Source: JAJYZP01 sp049964535 (GTDB lineage Bacteria > Actinomycetota > Acidimicrobiia > Acidimicrobiales > Acidimicrobiaceae). From it: DNA of 18,352 nt. The translations under genes and the position numbers were made by a program. The notes under the pieces were generated by a model. That model was not told where the DNA came from and did not search any database. It worked only from the letters and a program-made list of their open reading frames with translations. Of this stretch, positions 7,656-14,129 are shown piece by piece. The stretch is from NCBI GenBank assembly GCA_049964535.1, contig JBMFXG010000031.1, positions 1-18,352 of the forward strand. The letters are read 5' to 3'. How positions within the stretch are numbered: position 1 is the stretch's first letter; each line of letters starts with the position of its first letter.

Positions 7656-8128
7656 CTTGATAGTATCGGCAGGTTCTCAGCTCTCTTTACCATTCCCCCA
7701 CAGTGCTTGCGCAATCACTCCCATGCGAGCCCTGCCACGGATTCCGTCGATCGGCCGACCGTTGCGGTCAACACCCAGCGCAGAGCAGAGAACGACATGT
7801 CGGCAACGTGGGGCGCCCCCAAAGCGCGAGCTCTCAACCAAGACCCACCGGTCGAACCGTGCAAAGAACGAAGAGGACGACCCACTTCGACGAGCTATCC
7901 ACTAGCGCGCCTTGACCACCTCATCGGCTTGCTCGTACAGTCATTGAGCCGAAGGGCCACGCACAGCATCCTCCCGTCCACCGACCATTGCAATCGTCTC
8001 GGGGTTGTTCTCAAGAATCGAGTTCAAGTCACCTCGATGTGACAGTGAGGACTTGGTTGCACGCGCCTTGAGTCATCCACAGTCTGTAGATCACAGAAGC
8101 AGCCCGTGGTGCGAGGCAGAGTTCGTCG
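7656..8128 (-). other. 473-nt fliL-fliM spacer; no intact gene, possible relic frame
   Basis: This is the longest stretch without a convincing gene. It ends with the sigma-28 promoter at 7663-7689. The minus-strand frame in phase with fliM is open from 8072 to 7680 except for a TGA at 7943-7941 and a TAG at 7904-7902, and it closes with TGA at 7679-7677. Pieces of it look protein-like (for example GDLNSILENNPETIAMVGG and LGVDRNGRPIDGIRGRAR). I recognise no family. A second frame is also fairly open over part of the span, so the openness may be compositional. Small stem-loops such as GACCG-CAA-CGGTC (7769-7757) occur without T tracts, so I see no intrinsic terminator. Confidence 0.4.
7663..7689 (-). 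promoter_or_regulatory. Sigma-28 (FliA/WhiG-type) promoter for fliM and downstream genes
   Basis: On the minus strand TAAA (7689-7686) is followed by exactly 15 nt and then GCCGATAC (7670-7663). The established sigma-28 consensus is TAAA-N15-GCCGATAA, so 11 of 12 specified bases match with ideal spacing. Transcription would start around 7658-7654, that is, at or just before the fliM GTG. The position at the end of the one long gap, on the coding strand, makes chance unlikely. It implies that fliM to flhF can be transcribed separately from the upstream genes. Confidence 0.82.
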
Positions 8129-8632
8129 CTACTGCATGATGAAGTTGGTGAAATAGAGATTTAAGATTTTTTCCTTGGTCGGCTGAGTCGCCAAGATGGC
8201 ATTGAGATCGGTGATCAACTCCGCCTTGAGCTTTGTTCTACCGGATGGCGCCAGTAGCGCTGGATAGGTCCAAGCGGCCAAGGCTTGAATCATCGCACTC
8301 TTCATCTGCGCACTCACTGCGGTCACAGTTGCCGGAAGTGTGCCATGAATAAAAGAGAGCTGTACTGAGGCCTCGACCACATGCCCATCGGATAGGTTCG
8401 TCGTCACAGACGGTCCGCTCACGAGAACTGGTGGTAACGCTGCGAGTGCCTTTGCTGCTGCGGCCTTTGCCTTCGCCGAAGTTGCTTGAGCCGGTTTCGG
8501 GCTGAGCACCAAGAAATAGGCTGCAGCACCTGCAAGAAGCAGTACCGGCAGAGCGATGATTACTAGCTTCTTCTTCCCACCTTTCTTCTTCTCGTCACTC
8601 TTGTCATCCTTATCCGACTTTGCAGCGGCCAT
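8129..8632 (-). CDS. fliL: Flagellar stator-associated protein FliL
   Basis: FliL is a single-pass membrane protein that rings the stator units and stabilises torque generation. The 167 residues show a strongly charged cytoplasmic N-terminus (KSDKDDKSDEKKKGGKKK) and one membrane helix (about 22-43). An alanine-rich linker follows, then the periplasmic FliL domain, ending with the family-typical LYFTNFIMQ. The length is normal. The ATG at 8632 has a clear Shine-Dalgarno, GGAGGG (8644-8639), 6 nt upstream, and lies 24 nt after motB. The gene closes the upstream part of the cluster, because the long gap follows. Confidence 0.94.
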   Translation of the reverse strand: MAAAKSDKDDKSDEKKKGGKKKLVIIALPVLLLAGAAAYFLVLSPKPAQATSAKAKAAAAKALAALPPVLVSGPSVTTNLSDGHVVEASVQLSFIHGTLPATVTAVSAQMKSAMIQALAAWTYPALLAPSGRTKLKAELITDLNAILATQPTKEKILNLYFTNFIMQ

Positions 8633-8656
8633 ATCGATCCCTCCATGGAGATGTAC

Positions 8657-9454
8657 TTAACTAACTTGTGTTCCTGATGGACTCGTATTGAGAATTACAA
8701 CGTCAATCCTTCGATTCTGGGCCATATTCGCCGGTGACGAGTTCGGGACGATTGGACGAGTCGAACCGTATCCAGTAGCGGCGAGCCGAACGGGATTGAT
8801 CTTGTCTACGGTCGAGAGTCGCTCGACCACGTTCACCGCACGTACTGCGGAGAGTTCAAAATTAGAGCTATAGGGACCTCCAATGATTGGTTGGTTATCG
8901 GTATATCCCTGCACTACAACCTGGTTCGGGAGCGGAGCGAGGATCTGGCCTATGGTATCGACGATGCGATTTCCAGTCGCACCAAGCTGAGCAGAGTCAG
9001 AGGCAAAGAAGGCTTGGTCGGTAAGGATCCTTACCACAACTCCTTGAGTCGTCTGGACGACCTGCACTGAGCTCTGCAGGCCTTGTTGGTTGATGGCCTG
9101 TTGTATCTGCTGGGTGAGCTGACTCTCGCTAACGATAGGACTCGGTATTGCGTTTGAGGCAGAGATCTGGATCTGAGGATACGGCGGTCCCGGTGTGACC
9201 CCTGGGTGAGACACGAGCGATGTATTTTGCAAGAGACCAGTATTGCCCTTCAAGATCGCGTTGATCGAGTTGTTCGAGAAGCTATGAATCAGCCCCGTCT
9301 TGAACTCAACAAACTTCTGCAAGTTGATCGTTGACATCGCAAAGAGGACAACAAAGAGAGCAAGTAGGAGCGTGATCATGTCCGCATAGGTCAAAAGCCA
9401 ACGTTCAGAGTTCTCGGCCTCCGCCTCGGCCTCATGACCTTTCTTCTTGCTCAC
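8657..9454 (-). CDS. motB: Flagellar stator protein MotB
   Basis: MotB anchors the stator to peptidoglycan and carries the ion-binding aspartate. The 265-residue product has a charged N-terminus and one membrane helix starting RWLLTYADMITLLLALFVVL. Asp25 in that helix corresponds to the essential Asp32 of E. coli MotB. The C-terminal OmpA-like peptidoglycan-binding domain (about 145-255) includes QGYTDNQPI, NFELSAVRAVNVV and QNRRIDVVIL. The GTG at 9454 overlaps the motA stop as GTGA, indicating coupled synthesis of the two partners. Proton versus sodium coupling cannot be told from the sequence by eye. Confidence 0.97.
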   Translation of the reverse strand: MSKKKGHEAEAEAENSERWLLTYADMITLLLALFVVLFAMSTINLQKFVEFKTGLIHSFSNNSINAILKGNTGLLQNTSLVSHPGVTPGPPYPQIQISASNAIPSPIVSESQLTQQIQQAINQQGLQSSVQVVQTTQGVVVRILTDQAFFASDSAQLGATGNRIVDTIGQILAPLPNQVVVQGYTDNQPIIGGPYSSNFELSAVRAVNVVERLSTVDKINPVRLAATGYGSTRPIVPNSSPANMAQNRRIDVVILNTSPSGTQVS

Positions 9455-10248
9455 GCCGCCTTCTTTTTCGAGGCTTCCTTCGCCGCATCGATGGCGTCAC
9501 GTTCCTTCGGTGCGAGATAGGTCATGAGCTGCTGCTCGAGGAGGCGTGGCGACGATCCTGATTGAATCGCCAAGATACCGTCGACAATGAGAAGTCGAGT
9601 CCGAACCTCGATCTCCGAGACACGATGCAGCTTGTTTTCAACTGGGAGCCAGAACACGTTTGCGGTCATAACTCCCCAGAGCGTGGCGGTGAAGGCAGCG
9701 GAGATCGCCGGGCCTAGAGTGTTTGGGGAGGAGAGGTTGGCGAGAACGTGGATAAGTCCCATGACCGTTCCCAAAATCCCAATCGTAGGAGCAAATCCAC
9801 CCATATCTTTGAAGAACTTCGCTCCTGCCTTGTGGCGAGCCTTCATCGAGTCGATCTCGCCGTCCATGAGCTCACGGATGCGCTCGGAGTCCACTCCATC
9901 GACGGCAAGCTGAATGCCTTTCTTGAGGAACGGATCAGCGATATCTTTCGCTGCGGTCTCCAGCGCCAGCACTCCTTCCTTGCGAGCAATCTCAGCGAAC
10001 TTCACCATCTCCGCGATGCTCTCTTCAGGAACGGCTACCTTCGCCAGGAATGCTGACTTGATTGCACCGATGACCTGCCCCATATCTTTGAGGCGAACGC
10101 CGGCCATCGATACGCCGATCGTTCCACCGAGAACGAGCAACATCGACGATGGCGCAATGAGCGAAGCAGGGTTTCCTCCATCCATAACCATCGAAACCAA
10201 GATTGCGGCAAGAGCTACACCGATCCCTATTGGTGTGGCGAAATCCAT
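9451..10248 (-). CDS. motA: Flagellar stator protein MotA
   Basis: MotA forms the pentameric ring of the ion-driven stator. The 265 residues contain four membrane segments: two near the N-terminus (about 5-22 and 32-50) and two after the cytoplasmic loop (about 152-172 and 180-200). Key positions are present. In the loop, Arg89/Lys90 and Glu97 (ARKEGVLALE) correspond to the charged residues that contact FliG. The functional prolines are at 154 (GGFAPTIGILG) and 202 (LPVENKL). The tail is lysine-rich. The ATG at 10248 lies 2 nt after flbD, with GAGGAG (10259-10254) at 5-nt spacing inside flbD. The stop overlaps motB. Confidence 0.97.
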   Translation of the reverse strand: MDFATPIGIGVALAAILVSMVMDGGNPASLIAPSSMLLVLGGTIGVSMAGVRLKDMGQVIGAIKSAFLAKVAVPEESIAEMVKFAEIARKEGVLALETAAKDIADPFLKKGIQLAVDGVDSERIRELMDGEIDSMKARHKAGAKFFKDMGGFAPTIGILGTVMGLIHVLANLSSPNTLGPAISAAFTATLWGVMTANVFWLPVENKLHRVSEIEVRTRLLIVDGILAIQSGSSPRLLEQQLMTYLAPKERDAIDAAKEASKKKAA

Positions 10249-10250
10249 TT

Positions 10251-10511
10251 CTACTCCTCTCCTGTTGGGTGTCCGTAGAGGTGCAGTTGAGGAACGGAGC
10301 CACCATCACGAACGACCGGGACGAAGGCCCCGCTCATAATCGCTGACTTAAAACCCCTCACGGCCTCGATGATCTCATCCACCGACTCGCGCACAACGAA
10401 GCATGATCCGTTCGTCAAAGTCACGACCGAATCAGGCGTTGGCTCGATTCGCTCGATAAGATCTGCATTGAGGACGAGTGCCTCGCCCGAAAGCCGTGTT
10501 AACCGAACCAC
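10251..10511 (-). CDS. flbD: Flagellar protein FlbD (SwrD family)
   Basis: FlbD/SwrD is a small protein encoded between flgE and motA in many Gram-positive clusters; in Bacillus subtilis SwrD raises motor power. The core VRLTRLSGEALVLNADLIER and the following IEPTPDSVVTLTNGSCFVV are the family pattern. I chose the GTG at 10511 (86 aa) because GGGAGG (10523-10518) sits 6 nt upstream and the protein then begins M-V-R-L-T-R-L, as the family does. GTG 10559 or ATG 10535 would add 16 or 8 residues. The C-terminal extension after residue 60 (SGAFVPVVRDGG onward) is longer than in most members. The end of the gene supplies the motA ribosome binding site. Confidence 0.88.
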   Translation of the reverse strand: MVRLTRLSGEALVLNADLIERIEPTPDSVVTLTNGSCFVVRESVDEIIEAVRGFKSAIMSGAFVPVVRDGGSVPQLHLYGHPTGEE

Positions 10512-10517
10512 CAAAGA

Positions 10518-10523
10518 CCTCCC
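10518..10523 (-). promoter_or_regulatory. Shine-Dalgarno deciding the flbD start
   Basis: GGGAGG is read on the minus strand 6 nt before the GTG at 10511. It favours the 86-residue FlbD over frames starting at 10535 or 10559. Confidence 0.6.
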
Positions 10524-10569
10524 AAGTACCTTCATGGAGAGCTTCGGCAGTTCGGTCACCCACTTTGAG

Positions 10570-10602
10570 TGAGAAAAGTCCTAACTCCAGAACTTTCTCT
10601 CA
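10570..10602 (-). repeat. Imperfect inverted repeat in the flgE-flbD spacer
   Basis: The 76-nt non-coding spacer contains the minus-strand arms TGAGAGAAAGTT and GACTTTTCTCA, separated by about 10 nt. They can pair with one bulged base. There is no T tract after it, so it is not an obvious terminator. It could be an mRNA stem or processing site, or chance. Confidence 0.3.
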
Positions 10603-10635
10603 TCTCACACTTGGATCACGCCCAAGGGCGAGCCG

Positions 10636-11946
10636 CTACATCTGCACGAGTGCCTGCAAGACGGTCGAGGTTGTCGAGACGACCTTGGTGTTTGCCTGAT
10701 AAGCAGTCTGGGCAACAATGAGGTTCGTCAGCTCGGTTCCAAGATTCACATTCGAAGTTTCAACCGAACCGCCAATCAAGGTTCCTCGACCGCCGGCGCC
10801 GGGAGCACCGAGCTGCGCATTGCCAGAGTTATTCGAGGAAGCGTAGAGAAGGTTACCCTGCTTCGACAGGCCCTCAGGGTTCGCAAAGGTCGCTAGCGCG
10901 ATCTGTCCCAAAGGTTGCGTGTCGCCATTGGCATACTGTCCCGAGATCACTCCGTTTGCCCCGATCGTGTACCCGTCTAAGGCGCCCGAGGACGATCCAT
11001 CCTGGGAGGTTGCCTGAACCGACGAGGTACCAGCGAACTGGGTCACCGCTCCCGTGGAGCCGGAGGCCGGGAAGTCAACGTTGACCGTCGAGGCCGCATT
11101 TGGGTAGATGGTATTCAATCCCGTGAGAGCGAACTGAAACGGTCCGGTCGTGGACGAGCCAACCCCGCTCACTTGACCGGTCGTGGGGTCGAACGTCACC
11201 GTTGTGAGCGACGTTGTCGGAGCGGTCGTCGACCCGGAGGGGAGCCACTCTTGCGCGCCGGTCTTGGGATTAGTCACCGAAGCATTGACGTTCCACTGAT
11301 TTGCGGTGGTCGATGCGGTAAAGGTCAACGTGATCGGGATCGGGTTTCCGAGAGAGTCGTACGCTGTCTCGGTCACGTTGTACGACGGAGCGGTGCCAGA
11401 GCCGTTCCATGCAGGGAGGTTACCCCCCAGGGTGATGTTCTGAGTAGCCTGTGGATTGGCAGCCTGGCCCTGAGGAATGACGATATCTGAGAGCGGTCCA
11501 GAGGTCGTGATCGCGCCATTGGCCCCCGGTAGCCAACCCTGAACGATCGCCCCCGACGGTGTTACAAGCTGTCCGGCACCGTCAAGTTGAAGATTACCGG
11601 CCCTCGTGTAGTAGGTCGTTCCACCCTGATTGACGGCCAAAAAACCTTGACCCTGAATCGCCAGATCGGTCTGCACGCCGGTCTGTGAGAGCGTGCCTTG
11701 CGAGAAGTTCGTCGTCGTCGCAGCGACCCGAACCCCAGACCCTATCTCGACAGGGTTAGTCCCACCGGCCACACCGATCTGCGGCGCTCCAGCGGCAGCT
11801 TGCTGCTGATAGAGAAGGTCTGAGAACTGAAGCTCGGTCGATTGATAGCCAACCGTGTTGACGTTGGCGATATTGTTTCCGATGTTGTCCAGCATGGCCT
11901 GATTGGCATCGATCCCTGAGATCGCTGCAGATAGTGAACGAGTCAT
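10636..11946 (-). CDS. flgE: Flagellar hook protein FlgE
   Basis: FlgE polymerises into the flexible hook. The 436-residue frame has the conserved N-terminal rod/hook helix (SLSAAISGIDANQAMLDNIG, then NNIANVNTVGYQ, within residues 4-35). It also has the D0-D1 region TDLAIQGQGFLAVNQGG with YYTRAGNLQLDGAGQLV (about 93-130). A Ser/Thr/Gly-rich variable middle domain follows, then the C-terminal helix (VNLGTELTNLIVAQTAYQAN). The length is close to that of enteric FlgE. The start is ATG 11946 with GGAGAG a few bases upstream. A spacer of about 200 nt separates it from flgD and contains a possible promoter, so the abundant hook subunit may have its own transcription start. The secreted product carries no classical signal peptide, as expected for export by the flagellar apparatus. 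Confidence 0.97.
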   Translation of the reverse strand: MTRSLSAAISGIDANQAMLDNIGNNIANVNTVGYQSTELQFSDLLYQQQAAAGAPQIGVAGGTNPVEIGSGVRVAATTTNFSQGTLSQTGVQTDLAIQGQGFLAVNQGGTTYYTRAGNLQLDGAGQLVTPSGAIVQGWLPGANGAITTSGPLSDIVIPQGQAANPQATQNITLGGNLPAWNGSGTAPSYNVTETAYDSLGNPIPITLTFTASTTANQWNVNASVTNPKTGAQEWLPSGSTTAPTTSLTTVTFDPTTGQVSGVGSSTTGPFQFALTGLNTIYPNAASTVNVDFPASGSTGAVTQFAGTSSVQATSQDGSSSGALDGYTIGANGVISGQYANGDTQPLGQIALATFANPEGLSKQGNLLYASSNNSGNAQLGAPGAGGRGTLIGGSVETSNVNLGTELTNLIVAQTAYQANTKVVSTTSTVLQALVQM

Positions 11947-11969
11947 ATTTTCTCTCCATTTCTTTAGTG

Positions 11970-11997
11970 TGAATACTTATCTTCAAATACCGGTCAA
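11970..11997 (-). promoter_or_regulatory. Possible sigma-70-type promoter upstream of flgE
   Basis: On the minus strand TTGACC (11997-11992) and TATTCA (11975-11970) are separated by 16 nt. They lie in a locally AT-rich stretch just before the flgE start. The -10 element is a weak match (TATTCA against TATAAT). It would give flgE a leader of roughly 20 nt carrying the GGAGAG site. This is a candidate only. Confidence 0.35.
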
Positions 11998-12149
11998 GAG
12001 CAGATCGGTACAACGACCCGAGAATCCATCGTGCAACCGACAGAGCGTGTCGCATCGGAACCTCCAGAGCAAGGGTCTGCGTCGAGTTCGAGATCTGGCG
12101 TCGAGAACCTCACTCCACTCGTGAACACCCGTTGTTCGATCACCCTCAC
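11994..12149 (-). CDS. Possible small protein of 51 aa between flgD and flgE, unrecognised
   Basis: A GTG at 12149 overlaps the flgD stop as GTGA, and a second in-frame GTG follows at 12143. The frame runs to a TGA at 11996-11994, within the flgE promoter candidate. The product contains VFTSGVRFSTPDLELDADP and three cysteines towards the C-terminus, and no membrane segment. Many Gram-positive clusters carry a small unnamed flagellar gene (TIGR02530 type) at this position, but I cannot match the conserved pattern of that family here. Chance opening or a decayed gene is at least as likely. Confidence 0.22.
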   Translation of the reverse strand: MRVIEQRVFTSGVRFSTPDLELDADPCSGGSDATRSVGCTMDSRVVVPICS

Positions 12150-12625
12150 GAGGTCACAGCGGTCACCGCTGACGGATCGATCTGCTGGCCCGATATTGTC
12201 AGGGTGGGACCTGAAGAACCGAGAGTTACCCCAGAGACCACCCCCGAAGCCGAGGTTCCACTCGGAGAGGCATAACTCACGGTGTGGCCAATCAGCGATT
12301 GGGCCGACTGTGCCGCAACCTCGCTCTGCATTGTGGTCACGGTGGTCAAGAGAGACTGTAGATCCTGCACCATCGTCAAGGTCGAGGTCTGCGATACCAT
12401 CTGAGTTGGACTCATAGGACTCGTAGGGTCCTGGTGAGTGAGCTGCGTCACTAGCAGCTGGAGAAACTCGCTCGAGTTCAGCGACCCGAGCGCTTGTCCA
12501 GCCGACGACGCTTGTGACGACGAAGCTGCACTGCTTGGGGTCGTAGCTGCCGCGGCCTGAGTCGCACTGGCAGTAGGGGTCGTTGCGGGCGTAGTTGTTG
12601 CCACACTACTGACTGCTGTTGTCAT
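12146..12625 (-). CDS. flgD: Flagellar hook cap / scaffolding protein FlgD
   Basis: FlgD caps the growing hook and lets FlgE subunits insert. The 159-residue product begins with a Thr/Ala/Ser-rich tail. It then shows the family signature FLQLLVTQLTHQDPTSPM (from Phe54), with the following helix QMVSQTSTLTMVQDLQSL. FLQLL corresponds to the FLTLL gate-recognition motif known from Salmonella FlgD. The C-terminal part, LIGHTVSYASPSGTSASGVV to ISGQQIDPSAVTAV, is a Tudor-like segment. The Ig-like domain of enteric FlgD (about 230 residues in total) is missing, as in many shorter homologues. The ATG at 12625 has AGAAGG close upstream, and the gene lies 52 nt after fliK. Confidence 0.93.
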   Translation of the reverse strand: MTTAVSSVATTTPATTPTASATQAAAATTPSSAASSSQASSAGQALGSLNSSEFLQLLVTQLTHQDPTSPMSPTQMVSQTSTLTMVQDLQSLLTTVTTMQSEVAAQSAQSLIGHTVSYASPSGTSASGVVSGVTLGSSGPTLTISGQQIDPSAVTAVTS

Positions 12626-12677
12626 CTACCTTCTCTTTCTCTCGTAGTTTGAGTGAGTTCGTACACCAGGGGAAGCG

Positions 12678-14129
12678 TTACATCCGTACATCGAGCAATC
12701 TCGTGGAATCGACCTGTGAGCTTGGCTCCACACCTTGTGCGGGGCCGATGCGCACGTTGTTGGTATCAAGGGAGGAGCTACCAGCACCGCGGTCACCAGT
12801 AAATCTCCCGTCCTTGAACGTTCCTCCGGGGTTCGATCCAGTGCCGAATCCAAATCCACCTAGCTCAAGATGAACCGAGACTCCCAGAGCAGCGTGCAGC
12901 TGGGCAGTCAGTTCGCTCGCCGAATGGTTCAGCACCGACACGAGAGCTGGGGACGAGGCCGCCATATGAATCTGAAGGCCAGACGAGCTGGAGCTCATCA
13001 CAACCTCGAGCGTTCCAAGCTCTCCCGGCGAGAGCCGCAGATGCAGTGTGGACGGGAGCGATGGGTTCGTGCTCACATGAGCCGAGACGACGCTGGCGAG
13101 AGCTCCGAGATCTGACGCGGTACCCCCCGTCCACTGAAGGTTCGTCTCACCGGCCACTGTCCAAGGTGGGCTAGAGACCGGTTGCGTCCCTCTCGGACTC
13201 GCTGCGAGCGCAGCCAGGGCTCCGAAAGCGCCCGCCTGGCTAGACGGCGTTGCAGTACCGGCGGGATCAGGTCCACGAAGGTGCAGAGAGCTCAGCCCGC
13301 CGACCGTTCCACCAGGGGAATCCGGGGTCGCACCACCCTTCACCAACCTTGGATCGCTCACGGCTTGAGAACCCAACGCCGCGTCTACTGCTGTGTGAAC
13401 CTGTTGAGAGACCGATCCTATCGAAGCTGGCAGTGGTGTTATCAAAGCTTCGAGAGTCGGTGCAGCCCGGTTCTCGTTGGAAGGTGGAGTCACAGCACCA
13501 TCGATCTGATTCGAGTTCGTCGAACTCGACGCCGCGTTGGTGAGCGTTTTTGGTGATTGCGTACTCAGCAGAGATATCGTCTCCGTAGCTCCACTGACCG
13601 AACTGGGGGTAGTGAGGGGACCGTTCACCGACGCAGACGTGGTCTCAGGGGTCGTGATAGCTTGATCGAGTGCAACGATCGGTGCTCCACTGATCGAACT
13701 GGGGGTAGTGAGGGGACCGTTCACCGACGCAGACTTGGTCTCAGGGGTCGTGAGCACGTTGTGAGGAAGAACCGAGCCCAACGCCACAAGTCCCGCCATC
13801 ACCGAAAGTTCGCCGCCTTGGAGCGACGTATTTGCCGTGCTAGAGCTGCTTCTCGAACCGGCCTGTCGATCGCTGAGGGTCGGCTTGGTCGAACCTACCA
13901 CCGAACCAGAGGCGTGCGAAGAATCGGCTTGCGGTGAGTTCACCTCCGTGAGATTCGATGCTGTCGAAGGCCCACTCGTAGGCTCGGTCCCACCTTGCGC
14001 GGAACTCTGGTCCATGAGTAGTTGAAAACCTGCACCCTGGTTACCACCTGTACCCTTCGAGGCGCTGGTTCCATTCGACCCAGAAGAGATCGTCGAGGTT
14101 GAAGTTGAGGTCGTTGACGAGATCGGCAC
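12678..14129 (-). CDS. fliK: Flagellar hook-length control protein FliK
   Basis: FliK is the secreted ruler that measures hook length and triggers the FlhB specificity switch. Of the 483 residues, about 1-340 are low complexity (Ser/Thr/Gly/Pro/Ala-rich, as expected for the ruler part). They include two near-identical 24-residue repeats at about 126-149 and 158-181. The compact C-terminal switch domain spans about 355-425, with LHLRLSPGELGTLEVVMSS and LTAQLHAALGVSVHLELGG, which matches the Flg_hook domain. A further flexible tail of about 55 residues follows. The GTG at 14129 overlaps the hydrolase stop by one base (TAGTG), with AGGGGG just upstream. The N-terminal FQLLM (from Phe35) resembles an export gate-recognition motif. 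Confidence 0.9.
   Translation of the reverse strand: MPISSTTSTSTSTISSGSNGTSASKGTGGNQGAGFQLLMDQSSAQGGTEPTSGPSTASNLTEVNSPQADSSHASGSVVGSTKPTLSDRQAGSRSSSSTANTSLQGGELSVMAGLVALGSVLPHNVLTTPETKSASVNGPLTTPSSISGAPIVALDQAITTPETTSASVNGPLTTPSSVSGATETISLLSTQSPKTLTNAASSSTNSNQIDGAVTPPSNENRAAPTLEALITPLPASIGSVSQQVHTAVDAALGSQAVSDPRLVKGGATPDSPGGTVGGLSSLHLRGPDPAGTATPSSQAGAFGALAALAASPRGTQPVSSPPWTVAGETNLQWTGGTASDLGALASVVSAHVSTNPSLPSTLHLRLSPGELGTLEVVMSSSSSGLQIHMAASSPALVSVLNHSASELTAQLHAALGVSVHLELGGFGFGTGSNPGGTFKDGRFTGDRGAGSSSLDTNNVRIGPAQGVEPSSQVDSTRLLDVRM
13588..13753 (-). repeat. Two 70-nt direct repeats inside fliK, period 96 nt
   Basis: 13588-13657 and 13684-13753 are identical at 68 of 70 positions and are separated by 26 nt. 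The period of 96 nt equals 32 codons, so gain or loss of a unit keeps the frame. They encode copies of a Thr/Ser/Pro-rich stretch containing SASVNGPLTTPSS, in the ruler part of FliK. Confidence 0.93.

Noticed and set aside
7757..7769. Stem-loop GACCG-CAA-CGGTC in the gap, considered as a terminator after fliL
   Set aside because: Five base pairs only, with no following T tract.
7557..8042. Plus-strand frame of 161 codons across the fliL-fliM gap
   Set aside because: It runs into fliM on the other strand and has no Shine-Dalgarno. Its composition is unlike the cluster's proteins, and the minus-strand frames look more protein-like.
10570..10602. Inverted repeat after flgE considered as a terminator
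   Set aside because: Imperfect pairing and no T-rich tail. flbD follows directly and needs read-through, so it is listed only as a low-confidence repeat.
11756..12055. Minus-strand frame of 99 codons with GGAGG 5 nt before its ATG at 12055
   Set aside because: Nearly two thirds of it lies inside flgE in another frame and reads as a shadow of flgE. The good Shine-Dalgarno is probably chance; kept only as a curiosity.
13588..13753. fliK repeats considered as a mobile or CRISPR element
   Set aside because: Only two copies, within a coding frame, with a period that is a multiple of three and translated into the ruler region.
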